Shown one piece after another: positions 43,444 through 51,620 of a stretch of 64,000 bases of DNA. The stretch covers positions 434,001 to 498,000 of the forward strand of contig PKRE01000002.1 in NCBI GenBank assembly GCA_017577615.1, in the 5' to 3' direction. Positions within the stretch are counted from its first letter, which is position 1. Each line of letters begins with the position of its first letter. This stretch comes from Gammaproteobacteria bacterium. GTDB lineage: Bacteria; Pseudomonadota; Gammaproteobacteria; Steroidobacterales; Steroidobacteraceae. The notes under the pieces were generated by a model. The model saw nothing but the letters and a program-made list of their open reading frames with translations. It was not told the origin of the DNA and ran no database searches. The position numbers were made by a program, and so were the translations under genes.

Positions 43444-44828
43444 CGCATCCCCTCCTCCATCGTGAATGCCCGCAAGACACCGCGTGCCTTGGCACGCGTT
43501 TCCTCCAGCTCTCGCGTCGGGATCGAGTCGGCAACGATGCCCGCCCCCGCACGCAATGTGAGCGTCTCATCGCGCACCTCGACCGAGCGGATCAGGATGT
43601 TCATGTCCATCGAGCCGTCGCGATCGAGATACCCGAGCGAGCCCGTGTACGGGCCGCGCGCTTCCTGCTCGAGCTCCGCGATGATCTCCATGCAGCGGAT
43701 CTTAGGACATCCGGTGATCGTTCCGCCCGGAAAGACAGCACGGAGCACCTCTCCCGGGCCAGCCTGGGCATGCAGGCGGCCACGCACATTGGAGACGATG
43801 TGATGCACGTGCGCATAGGACTCGAGCACCATGAGCTCGTCGACCTCGACCGTCCCAGGCAGACAGATTCTTCCGAGATCGTTGCGCTCGAGATCGAGCA
43901 ACATCACGTGCTCGGCGCGCTCCTTGGGGTGCGCCTGCAGCTCACGCGCAAGCGATTCGTCCTCGCCCGCGCTGCCTCCGCGCGGGCGTGTTCCGGCAAT
44001 CGGTCGCGTCGATACCCAGCCGTCGCGCACCCGCACGAGTCGCTCAGGAGATGAGCTGGCAATCGCCAGCCCGTCGAGCTGCGCGACGGCTGCAAACGGG
44101 GCCGGATTCGTACGGCGCAGACGCCGGTACACATCGGCTGCGCCGGCACCCTGCCGCAACCGCGCGCGCCACGCGCGCGACAAGTTTGCTTGATAGATGT
44201 CACCGGCCGCGATGTACTCGAGCGCGCGCTCGACGGCACGCAGAAAGCGCTCAGGCGGATCTTCCTCTATTGCCTCGACAACGGACGTGCCTTCATTCTC
44301 CGACGCGTGCAGCTGCGGCTCGATCGCAGCGAGATCTGCCTTGAGGCGCGCCAACCCGTCCGGCAGGTCCGATTCGGCGACGAGGTATGTGCTTGCGCTC
44401 TCGTGCTCGAAGACCACCGCGGCAGGAATGCGTAACGCCACGGCGATGGGTCCTTGCGGGGGGGGCGGCAAGCGCAGACGCGGCTCGATCTGCTGAGCCA
44501 GCTCGTAGCCGAGATACAGCAGCCAGCCGCCTCTGAACGGCAGGTGTGACCGAATCGGCATCGTGCGCTCACGCACCCACCAGCGATCCAGCGCCTTGAG
44601 AAAGGTTGCCGCGTCGGTCAGGCCAGGCTCGTCCGCCGATAGCGCGCCAGAGGCATCGAGGCTGAGCTTACTGTGCGGAAATGCGAACAGGATGTCGAAG
44701 CGGCCCAGCGGCTGGCCGCTGGCCGCGCTCTCGAACAGGGCGGGATAGCGCTGCGGGAACGCCGCGTGCAGCCCCAGCAACGCGCGGCGCGGCAGGCAGA
44801 CAGGGATCACTCGAGGCTCTGCGCTCAT
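43440..44828 (-). CDS. pabB: Aminodeoxychorismate synthase component I PabB
   Basis: The 462-residue product belongs to the chorismate-binding family, with FPGGTITGCPKIRCMEIIAE, YTGSLGYLDRDGSMDMNILI and RELEETRAKARGVLRAF. The chorismate site reads STRPIAGTRPRGGSAGEDES. Enterobacterial PabB has PIKGT, whose Lys forms a covalent intermediate, whereas TrpE has PIAGT. The adjacent pabC and the gene order make PabB the best call, but the missing Lys means an alternative mechanism or TrpE-like chemistry is open. A pabA glutaminase is not in this window. Confidence 0.85.
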   Translation of the reverse strand: MSAEPRVIPVCLPRRALLGLHAAFPQRYPALFESAASGQPLGRFDILFAFPHSKLSLDASGALSADEPGLTDAATFLKALDRWWVRERTMPIRSHLPFRGGWLLYLGYELAQQIEPRLRLPPPPQGPIAVALRIPAAVVFEHESASTYLVAESDLPDGLARLKADLAAIEPQLHASENEGTSVVEAIEEDPPERFLRAVERALEYIAAGDIYQANLSRAWRARLRQGAGAADVYRRLRRTNPAPFAAVAQLDGLAIASSSPERLVRVRDGWVSTRPIAGTRPRGGSAGEDESLARELQAHPKERAEHVMLLDLERNDLGRICLPGTVEVDELMVLESYAHVHHIVSNVRGRLHAQAGPGEVLRAVFPGGTITGCPKIRCMEIIAELEQEARGPYTGSLGYLDRDGSMDMNILIRSVEVRDETLTLRAGAGIVADSIPTRELEETRAKARGVLRAFTMEEGMR

Positions 44829-44901
44829 ACGAGAGCCCGTGTCGTGAAGGAGCCGAGAACGTGCAACCTGCGCGCCGGATCGAACGCGTTACGCTCGCTT
44901 C

Positions 44902-46146
44902 TCAATCCAGCGCGCGGAAGACCAAGCTGCCGTTCGTGCCGCCGAACCCGAACGAGTTCGAAAGCGCGACGCGGATGCGCATCGGTCGTGCGACATTCGG
45001 CACGTAGTCCAGATCGCACCCCTCGCCCGGATGGTGCAAGTTGATGGTCGGAGGCGCAACCTGGTCGCGGATCGCCAGAATCGTGAAGATGGCTTCCACC
45101 GCTCCGGCCGCACCCAGTAAATGACCCGTCATCGACTTGGTCGAGCTGACGGCCAGCTTGCGTGCGTGGTCTCCAAACGCGCGCTTGATCGCGATCGTTT
45201 CAGCGAGATCGCCGAGCTCCGTGGAGGTCGCGTGCGCGTTCAAGTAATCAACGTCCTCGGGATTGAGCTTGCCGTCGCGTAGCGCGTTCAGCATCGCGAG
45301 TCGCGCGCCTTCCCCGTCCTCGGGCGGTGCGGTGATGTGATGTGCATCGCCGCTCATGCCGAAGCCCGCCAGCTCTGCGTAGATGCGCGCACCGCGCTTT
45401 TTGGCGTGCTCGTACTCTTCGAGCACCAGCGCGCCAGCGCCGTCCGAGAGCACGAACCCGTCGCGATCACGATCCCACGGGCGGCTTGCGCCTTGCGGAT
45501 CATCGTTCCGCTGCGACAAGGCTCGCGCCTGGCAGAAGCTGCCGAGCCCGAGCGGCGTTGTTGCCATCTCACCGCCTCCCGCGATCATCACGTCCGCGTC
45601 GCCGTACTTGACCAGGCGGGCCGCCAAGCCGATCGAGTGCGTGGAGGTGGTGCACGCAGTAACCGTTGCGATGTTCGGTCCGGTGAGTTTGTAGTGGATC
45701 GAGACATGCCCGGAGATCATGTTGATGATGCTGCCGGGCACGAAGAAGGGAGAGATCTTCCTGGGACTGCCAGTCTCCAGGTACTTCTTGTAGTTCTCTT
45801 CAATGGTATCCAAACCGCCGATACCGGCGCCCATTGCGACGCCGATACGCGAGCGGTTCTCCGCCGTGATCTCGAGACCCGAATCCTTCAGCGCATCGGC
45901 CGCGGCGGCAAAACCGTAATGCATGAACGGGTCCATCTTGCGGAGCTCCTTCGCCGGCAGGTATTTCTCCGCGTCGAATCCCTGCACCGCGCCACCGAAG
46001 CGGACCGGAAATGCGCTGACGTCGAAACGGGTGATCGGTCCGATACCGCTCTTACCGGCGAGAATGTTCGCCCATGCAGACTCGATCGTGCTGCCAACGG
46101 GCGAAACGATGCCCAGACCAGTCACGACGACACGTCGCTCAGACAA
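44902..46146 (-). CDS. fabF: 3-Oxoacyl-ACP synthase II FabF
   Basis: FabF elongates acyl-ACP. The 414-residue product has the Cys-His-His triad in TVTACTTSTHSIGLAARLVK, YLNAHATSTELGDLAETIA and SSTKSMTGHLLGAAGAVEAI. It starts MSERRVVVTGLGIVSPVGST and ends with NSFGFGGTNGSLVF. It sits 97 bp after acpP on the same strand. Confidence 0.96.
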   Translation of the reverse strand: MSERRVVVTGLGIVSPVGSTIESAWANILAGKSGIGPITRFDVSAFPVRFGGAVQGFDAEKYLPAKELRKMDPFMHYGFAAAADALKDSGLEITAENRSRIGVAMGAGIGGLDTIEENYKKYLETGSPRKISPFFVPGSIINMISGHVSIHYKLTGPNIATVTACTTSTHSIGLAARLVKYGDADVMIAGGGEMATTPLGLGSFCQARALSQRNDDPQGASRPWDRDRDGFVLSDGAGALVLEEYEHAKKRGARIYAELAGFGMSGDAHHITAPPEDGEGARLAMLNALRDGKLNPEDVDYLNAHATSTELGDLAETIAIKRAFGDHARKLAVSSTKSMTGHLLGAAGAVEAIFTILAIRDQVAPPTINLHHPGEGCDLDYVPNVARPMRIRVALSNSFGFGGTNGSLVFRALD

Positions 46147-46225
46147 GCGAGAACCTCATTGAGCTGAATTGGATGCAAACTGGGGATTTCGCGCTAACGC
46201 TGCCTCGCCATCCCTGACCTGTAGG

Positions 46226-46245
46226 GAGCTCGGGGCCCTGAGCTC
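46226..46245 (-). terminator. 20-bp palindrome at the end of acpP
   Basis: GAGCTCGGGGCCCTGAGCTC at 46226-46245 is self-complementary with one G-T pair and overlaps the acpP stop codon. It is not followed by a T-run on the transcribed strand. It could be a partial terminator or mRNA-stabilising stem that lets acpP be made in excess of fabF. Confidence 0.4.
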
Positions 46246-46492
46246 AAGAAGAAGCCTGGTTGCGGCGCTCGGTGATGTAATCGATGGCTTGCTGGACGGT
46301 AGTGATCTTTTCGGCGTCCTCATCCGGGATCTCCGTCTCGAACTCCTCCTCCAGCGCCATCACCAGCTCGACCGTGTCGAGCGAATCTGCGCCGAGATCG
46401 TCGACGAAGGAAGCGTCGTTGGTGACTTCTTCCTCCTTTACCCCCAATTGCTCGGCGACGATGGCTTTAACCTGCTGTTCGATACTGCTCAT
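46244..46492 (-). CDS. acpP: Acyl carrier protein
   Basis: ACP carries the growing acyl chain on phosphopantetheine. From ATG 46492 the product has 82 residues, with the modified Ser in VDDLGADSLDTVELVMALEE, and an acidic helical surface. It lies between fabG and fabF, the standard order. An upstream extension to 46567 lacks ACP character. Confidence 0.95.
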   Translation of the reverse strand: MSSIEQQVKAIVAEQLGVKEEEVTNDASFVDDLGADSLDTVELVMALEEEFETEIPDEDAEKITTVQQAIDYITERRNQASS

Positions 46493-46701
46493 TGGTCTAC
46501 GAGTCCTCTGTGAGGCTGCTGAACCCTGGGCGAAGTCCGACCTTCTATCGCTTTGGGCGGATCGCACGGGGGGCGTATTCTAAGTTAAGTGCCTAAAGCG
46601 TCAAAGCCGGGAGCGTTCGGAACCCTGCAGGGTACCGGTTGCGGCGCGCCATGAGACCCCGAGCGCTCCATTTCGGCTGTGCAAACTCGGTCTAATTCTT
46701 T

Positions 46702-47460
46702 TTAAACCATATACATACCGCCGTTGACGTGCAGGGTCTCGCCGGTAATGTAGCCTGCCGCCGGCGAGGCCAGGAACGCCACGGCATGGGCCACGTCCTC
46801 GGGCGTCCCGAGCCGGCCCAAGGCGACCTGCTGGATCAATTGCTGCTGTTGCTCGGCCGGTAGCTGCGCCGTCATGTCGGTCGCGATGAAACCCGGTGCC
46901 ACGACATTGACCGTGATGTTACGCGAGCCGACCTCGCGCGCCAGCGCCTTGCTGAACCCGATGATGCCCGCCTTGGCGGCGGCGTAGTTCGTCTGACCGG
47001 CGTTACCCATGACGCCCACCACCGACGCAATGTTGATGATGCGCCCTCGACGCGCCTTCATCATGCCGCGTAATACGCCCTTGCATAGACGAAACACGGA
47101 GGTGAGGTTGGTGTTCAGAATTTCGTCCCACTCCTCCGGTTTCATACGCAACAGCAGGTTATCCCGCGTGATCCCTGCGTTGTTCACGAGAATCGTCGGC
47201 GCGCCCTCCTTTGCCTCGACATCCTTGAGGAACGCGTCCACCGAATCCGCATCTGCCACGTTCAGCACGGCGCCGCGGCCCTTGAAACCGGCGTTCTGCA
47301 GCCACTCGGTGATGCCTTGCGCACCCGCCTCAGTCGTTGCCGTCCCAACGACCGTTGCACCTTGGCGGGCAAGCTCATGGGCGATCGCCCGGCCGATGCC
47401 GCGGGAGGCACCGGTGACGATGGCTACGTCCTGCGCCAACACGGCGTTCGGCTCGCTCAT
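46702..47460 (-). CDS. fabG: 3-Oxoacyl-ACP reductase FabG
   Basis: FabG reduces 3-oxoacyl-ACP with NADPH. From ATG 47460, overlapping the fabD stop by ATGA, the product has 252 residues. It has the Rossmann start AIVTGASRGIGRAIAHELAR, the NNAGITRDNLLLRMKPEEWD segment, and the Ser-Tyr-Lys set in IINIASVVGVMGNAGQTNYA with AAAKAG. The ending ITGETLHVNGGMYM is typical. A longer frame upstream to 47586 overlaps fabD and is not supported. Confidence 0.96.
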   Translation of the reverse strand: MSEPNAVLAQDVAIVTGASRGIGRAIAHELARQGATVVGTATTEAGAQGITEWLQNAGFKGRGAVLNVADADSVDAFLKDVEAKEGAPTILVNNAGITRDNLLLRMKPEEWDEILNTNLTSVFRLCKGVLRGMMKARRGRIINIASVVGVMGNAGQTNYAAAKAGIIGFSKALAREVGSRNITVNVVAPGFIATDMTAQLPAEQQQQLIQQVALGRLGTPEDVAHAVAFLASPAAGYITGETLHVNGGMYMV

Positions 47461-48404
47461 GCCTCGCTCCTGCACGCTTGCAGCGCGCGCTGTAACGATT
47501 CTGTGTCCTCGATCGCCAACATCTCGATCTCCTTGTTCTTCTCGATGCGTCGATTCAGTCCCGTGAGCACGCGACCGGGTCCGCACTCGACGATGACGCG
47601 TGCACCATCCGCAATCATCGCTTGAATCGTCTGCGTCCAGCGCACGGGCTTGACGAGCTGCTCGACGAGCGCGCGCCGAATCTCGTCAGCGCTGCCGTGC
47701 TTGCGAACGTCGACCGTATAGATCGCGCCGATCTCGCCGGCGCGTAGCTCGACGCTCGCCAAACGTTCCGCGAGTCGTTCCGACGCCGGCTGCATCAGCG
47801 ATGTGTGCGAAGGCACGCTCACTGGCAGCTTGATGGCGCGTTTCGCACCCTTGGACTTGAGCAACTCGATGGCACGATCAACTGCGGCAGCCGCGCCTGC
47901 AATGACGATTTGGCCAGGCGAGTTGTAGTTGGCTGCCTGCACGACCTCACCTTGCGCTGCCTCGTGACAGGCGGCTTCGACGACGGCGTCCTCCAATCCC
48001 AGGATCGCCGCCATGGCGCCCTGGCCGAGCGGCACCGCGGCCTGCATCGCCTCGCCACGAAACCGAACCAGCTCCACGGCCGTGCGGAAGTCGAGCACAC
48101 CCGCGCAGACCAGCGCCGTGTATTCGCCAAGGCTGTGGCCCGCCATCGCAAGGGGAAGACCGCCCCCATGCTTGCGCCAGACGCGCCAAGTCGCCACGCC
48201 GGCCGTGAGCATGGCCGGTTGAGTCCGTTCGGTCGCACCGAGCAACTCCTCCGGGCCTTCTTGGCAGAGCTTCCACAGATCGTAGCCGAGCACTTCGGAT
48301 GCTTCAGCGAACGTTTCTTCGACGATCGGCTCGGCGGCCGCCAAGGCGCGCATCATGCCGACCGATTGTGACCCCTGGCCCGGGAAGACAAAGGCGAACG
48401 ACAT
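47457..48404 (-). CDS. fabD: Malonyl-CoA:ACP transacylase FabD
   Basis: FabD loads malonyl onto ACP. The 315-residue product starts FAFVFPGQGSQSVGMMRALA, has the active Ser in LAMAGHSLGEYTALVCAGVL and the His in PVSVPSHTSLMQPASE, and ends in VIVECGPGRVLTGLNRRI. It is the first fab gene here; rpmF, plsX and fabH are not upstream, and rhombosortase lies there instead. Confidence 0.96.
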   Translation of the reverse strand: MSFAFVFPGQGSQSVGMMRALAAAEPIVEETFAEASEVLGYDLWKLCQEGPEELLGATERTQPAMLTAGVATWRVWRKHGGGLPLAMAGHSLGEYTALVCAGVLDFRTAVELVRFRGEAMQAAVPLGQGAMAAILGLEDAVVEAACHEAAQGEVVQAANYNSPGQIVIAGAAAAVDRAIELLKSKGAKRAIKLPVSVPSHTSLMQPASERLAERLASVELRAGEIGAIYTVDVRKHGSADEIRRALVEQLVKPVRWTQTIQAMIADGARVIVECGPGRVLTGLNRRIEKNKEIEMLAIEDTESLQRALQACRSEA

Positions 48405-48445
48405 AAAATAAAACAGTTGGCTCAGTTACTACTCTCGACGGGGCA

Positions 48446-48457
48446 CCCCCGAAGGGG
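48446..48457 (-). terminator. UUCG-capped hairpin between rrtA and fabD
   Basis: On the - strand the sequence reads CCCCTTCGGGGG (48457-48446), a very stable stem with a UUCG tetraloop, flanked by GGC and GCC partners. No T-run follows. It could end rhombosortase transcripts weakly or lie in the fabD leader. Confidence 0.45.
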
Positions 48458-48462
48458 CCGGG

Positions 48463-48468
48463 ATTATA
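48463..48468 (-). promoter_or_regulatory. Candidate -10 box for the fab cluster
   Basis: TATAAT on the - strand, 59 bp upstream of fabD, is a perfect sigma-70 -10 hexamer. I do not see a good -35 hexamer at 16-18 bp spacing, so this is a weak call. If real, the UUCG hairpin would lie at the very start of the transcript. Confidence 0.35.
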
Positions 48469-48487
48469 GCGACCAGTGTCGGCAGAG

Positions 48488-49033
48488 CTAGGGTTGTCGT
48501 CGCGCCCAAAGTATGCTCGCAACGAGCAGCCCGCCGAGCGCGCCGTATAGATGCGCATCTACAACGACCGGAAACGCTGCGGACCACGGTTCCGCGCCGC
48601 CCCACTGCTCCCAGCCCAGCTTGACGACCAGAGCAGCGCTCAGAACCAGCGCGAATGCGGCTTCCCGCCGTCGCCACCAGGCGATTGCACCTGCCGCGAG
48701 TGCCCCATGCAGCACACCCGAATAGCCGACGTACCACATTAGTTGTGGCTCACAAAACACAAAACCAAGGTCAATGACAATGATGGTGCCGAGAAGGATC
48801 ATGAGCCATTGGCGCACGGAATAAGCGCGCGCAAACAGCGCGGCGACGAGCGCAAGGCCGGCGAGGTTCAACAGGAGATGCTGAGCCGACAAATGAACCA
48901 AATGGCCGGTCAGCAGACGCCAGACCTCCCCCTCCAGCACCTCGGTGCGCGCATAACGGAACGATTCGAGGACACGCTTGCCGAATAGGCCAATCAAGAC
49001 GAGAACGAGCCCGATGAGCCCGTGCAACCACAT
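48488..49033 (-). CDS. rrtA: Rhombosortase (rhomboid-family intramembrane protease)
   Basis: A rhomboid-like protein of ~181 residues from ATG 49033; a TTG at 49075 would add 14 residues. It has ~5-6 membrane segments. Marks are LLTGHLVHLSAQHLLLNLAG, the catalytic Ser loop MWYVGYSGVLHGALAAGAIA, and the catalytic His in VVVDAHLYGALGGLLVASIL. This compact form, lacking cytosolic domains, matches rhombosortase, which trims the C-terminal GlyGly-CTERM anchor of exported proteins. Such substrates are generally secreted by type II systems, and the divergent neighbours are gspG-N. No GlyGly-CTERM protein is visible in this window. Confidence 0.8.
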   Translation of the reverse strand: MWLHGLIGLVLVLIGLFGKRVLESFRYARTEVLEGEVWRLLTGHLVHLSAQHLLLNLAGLALVAALFARAYSVRQWLMILLGTIIVIDLGFVFCEPQLMWYVGYSGVLHGALAAGAIAWWRRREAAFALVLSAALVVKLGWEQWGGAEPWSAAFPVVVDAHLYGALGGLLVASILWARRQP

Positions 49034-49154
49034 GGGGTCACGCCATGGGCGGGCGGGAGACGTCTCGTTACTCAAGGCGCAATTCCACTTTGTTATGATC
49101 GAGCGCAACGCTGAACCGTGCCATAGTGCCCGAAAGCGTGAGGTGGGACGAACT

Positions 49155-49670
49155 ATGTCAGAAACATTCGCGGTCGCCAGCAAGGAATTGCAGACGCAGC
49201 TCGCTGTGTCCAGGGTTGCTTCGCATCCGACCGGTCGTGCGCTCAAGCGCAACCGGGGGTTTACCCTGATCGAGATCATGGTGGTCGTGGTGATCCTCGG
49301 GCTGCTGGCCGCCATCGTCGCGCCCAACGTCATTCGCCGCATCGACGATGCTCAGATCGCCAAGGCCCGGCAGGACATCCGTGCCTACGAGACGGCGCTC
49401 AATCTGTTCCGCATGGACAACTTCAAGTACCCAACGACCGAGCAAGGACTGCGCGCACTGGTTGAGCCACCGAACGATCCAACGATTCGCAATTGGCGGC
49501 CGGGCGGGTACTTGAGCGGCGGTCTGCGCAAAGATCCCTGGGGCAATGACTATCACTATGAGTACCCGGGCCGACGCGGGCTCGAATACGATCTGTACAC
49601 GCTCGGCGCCGACGGCCAAGAGGGCGGCGAAGGCGTGAACGCGGACATCGGCAACTGGAATCTCGATTAA
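49155..49670 (+). CDS. gspG: Type II secretion major pseudopilin GspG
   Basis: From ATG 49155 the product has 171 residues. The prepilin site is RNRG|FTLIEIMVVVVILGLL, so GspO would cleave after Gly. The leader before it is unusually long (~35 residues). The body has APNVIRRIDDAQIAKARQDI, RMDNFKYPTTEQGLRALVE and KDPWGNDYHYEYPGRRGLEY, the calcium-binding GspG pattern. It begins the gsp run and is divergent from rhombosortase. Confidence 0.95.
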   Translation: MSETFAVASKELQTQLAVSRVASHPTGRALKRNRGFTLIEIMVVVVILGLLAAIVAPNVIRRIDDAQIAKARQDIRAYETALNLFRMDNFKYPTTEQGLRALVEPPNDPTIRNWRPGGYLSGGLRKDPWGNDYHYEYPGRRGLEYDLYTLGADGQEGGEGVNADIGNWNLD

Positions 49671-49732
49671 CTCATAACTCACTGACGTCGTCGCTGCCTT
49701 GCGACGCCACCACTATCACTTTCTATCGCGCC

Positions 49733-50389
49733 ATGCGTACTGACCCTCACGCGCGCGGCTTCACACTGATAGAAGTGCTGGTGGTGATCGTCATCATCGG
49801 CGTCATCGTTTCAGCGGCGACCCTCGCCATCGGCCTGCTCGGCAGCGATCGCGAGGCAGAGGACGAATCGCGTCGCTTCTGGGCGCTCTTGCAACAAGCG
49901 CGCGAGGAGGCGGAGCTGCAAGGAATCGACATCGGCGTATACGTCGGCGCCACGGCGTATGAATTCCTGCGCTTCGACCCGCGCCGCAGGCTGTGGCTGC
50001 CGATTCAAGGCGATGCGCTCTACGCGCCGCGCGAGTTACCGGAAGGTCTGCGGTTTCGGGTTTGGCTCGAGTCGCGCGAGATCGTGCTGCAGCCGCAGCT
50101 CCCGAAACGAGAATGGCCGAAAGACGCGACGGATCAATCGACGCATCCGGCATTACAGGCGAGCGACAAGAGACGCGTCGACGAGCGCCCTCCGCAGCTC
50201 GTCGTCATGTCGAGCGGGGAGATCACACCATTCGAGTTGCGCATCGAGCGCGACGGTGGCGAGGCATTGTGGCGCGTAGTCGCGCTACCCGACGACGATC
50301 TGCGTGTCGAGCGACGCGCATCGAACGACCCGACCTGGATTGCAGTCGCTCAAACCAAACCGCGCGACGAACAGGACGATCGAGCGTGA
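49733..50389 (+). CDS. gspH: Type II secretion minor pseudopilin GspH
   Basis: The 218-residue product has the prepilin motif ARG|FTLIEVLVVIVIIGVI close to the N-terminus and ESRRFWALLQQAREEAELQG, the GspH segment that follows the pilin helix. It is the minor pseudopilin next to GspG. The stop at 50387-50389 overlaps the gspI start. Confidence 0.9.
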   Translation: MRTDPHARGFTLIEVLVVIVIIGVIVSAATLAIGLLGSDREAEDESRRFWALLQQAREEAELQGIDIGVYVGATAYEFLRFDPRRRLWLPIQGDALYAPRELPEGLRFRVWLESREIVLQPQLPKREWPKDATDQSTHPALQASDKRRVDERPPQLVVMSSGEITPFELRIERDGGEALWRVVALPDDDLRVERRASNDPTWIAVAQTKPRDEQDDRA

Positions 50390-50955
50390 ACCGGCGTCGT
50401 CGCTCCATAGCCTGCTCAGTGCCTACAACCTCGCAACGGGGCTTCACCCTCATCGAGGTCCTCGCCGCCCTGGTCATTGTCGCCCTCGGCATGATGGCCG
50501 TGATCCAGGCCGTCAGTCAGACCGCGAGCAACAGCAGTTACCTGCGCGAGAAAACGGTTGCGCATTGGGTGGCAGTCAATCGCCTTACGGAAGTGCGCCT
50601 GCAACGCACTCCTCCACCCATAGACGAAACCTCGGATGAGGTTGAGATGGCCGGTCGAACGTGGCGCTGGACGATGACCGTCAGTCAGACGCCGATCGAA
50701 ACGATACGGCGCATCGATATCAGCGTCCGTCCCGCCGACGCCGACGAAGATGCCTCGATCGCCTCCATCACGGGCTTTTATGGAACCGCGATTGCCCAAC
50801 CGGGCACCACGCTCATCGATTGGGATGGCCTCGCCGCCCTAGGTGGCGCCCCTGGCGGCGGCTCCGGTGAGGAGTCGCCAGACGGTGACGGGCAAGATCG
50901 CGAGCGCCCAGGCGACGACCGGGGTATGCCGCGCGAAGACAGGGCCGTGGAATAG
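50386..50955 (+). CDS. gspI: Type II secretion minor pseudopilin GspI, with acidic C-terminal tail
   Basis: The start is GTG 50386, overlapping the gspH stop. It gives a short leader (NRRRRSIACSVPTTSQRG) ahead of FTLIEVLAALVIVALGMMAV. The product is 189 residues, against ~125 usually. The core (VAVNRLTEVRLQRTPPP, EMAGRTWRWTMTVSQTPIE) is normal GspI. The extra ~40 residues at the end are Gly/Asp/Glu-rich (GGAPGGGSGEESPDGDGQDR) and probably disordered. GspI starts the GspI-J-K tip complex. Confidence 0.88.
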   Translation: MNRRRRSIACSVPTTSQRGFTLIEVLAALVIVALGMMAVIQAVSQTASNSSYLREKTVAHWVAVNRLTEVRLQRTPPPIDETSDEVEMAGRTWRWTMTVSQTPIETIRRIDISVRPADADEDASIASITGFYGTAIAQPGTTLIDWDGLAALGGAPGGGSGEESPDGDGQDRERPGDDRGMPREDRAVE

Positions 50956-50960
50956 CCGGC

Positions 50961-51620
50961 ATGGCCGTGCGACCGCGACAACACATTGCGACACCGGCGG
51001 CACATTCGCTGCGCCGTCGCGGGCACGGCTTCACGCTGCTGGAAGTGCTGGTCGCGGTGGCAGTGTTCGTCGTCGTCGGAGTGCTCGCACTCGGCGGATA
51101 CAACGCGCTCGTCAAGCAAAGCGACATCCTCGCCGCCAACAACGCCCGCACGCGCGCAGTTCAAAACGCCGTGCACCGCCTTGTGCAGGACTTCGCATCG
51201 CTCGAACCGCGCCCGGTGCGCGAGCCGCTCGGCGAGTCGTTCCAACCCGCAATGCGTGCCGATGCACGCTCCAACTTGCTGGCAGAGCTGACGCGCTCAG
51301 GCTGGTCGAATCCGGCGGGCGTACCGCGCTCAACCCTGCAACGCGTCGCCTACCGCCTCGAAGAGGGACGACTCTATCGCGACTACTGGCACGTGCTCGA
51401 TCGCACGCTCACTGCACCGCCGACCAGTGTCATGCTCATTGACCGCGTCGAGCGCGTGGCGCTGCGCTTCCTGGACGCGAACGGACGCTGGCACGAGCAG
51501 TGGCCGCCGCTCGGTTATTCCGGACCGGATGCACCGCGCCTGCGTCCGATCGCTGTCGAGATCACGCTCGAGCTCGAGGACTGGGGCGAGATCAGACGCT
51601 TGGTGGAGGTCGCGGGATGA
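50961..51620 (+). CDS. gspJ: Type II secretion minor pseudopilin GspJ
   Basis: The 219-residue product has the prepilin site RRHRG-type, here GHG|FTLLEVLVAVAVFVVVGV, and TRAVQNAVHRLVQDFASLEP, then LIDRVERVALRFLDANGRWH and RPIAVEITLELEDWGEIRRL, the usual GspJ pattern. The stop overlaps the gspK ATG (51617-51620). It is part of the pseudopilus tip with GspI and GspK. Confidence 0.93.
   Translation: MAVRPRQHIATPAAHSLRRRGHGFTLLEVLVAVAVFVVVGVLALGGYNALVKQSDILAANNARTRAVQNAVHRLVQDFASLEPRPVREPLGESFQPAMRADARSNLLAELTRSGWSNPAGVPRSTLQRVAYRLEEGRLYRDYWHVLDRTLTAPPTSVMLIDRVERVALRFLDANGRWHEQWPPLGYSGPDAPRLRPIAVEITLELEDWGEIRRLVEVAG

Noticed and set aside
48488..49033. Ordinary GlpG-type rhomboid
   Set aside because: Its short length, lack of an N-terminal cytosolic domain and T2SS context fit rhombosortase better; not fully excluded.
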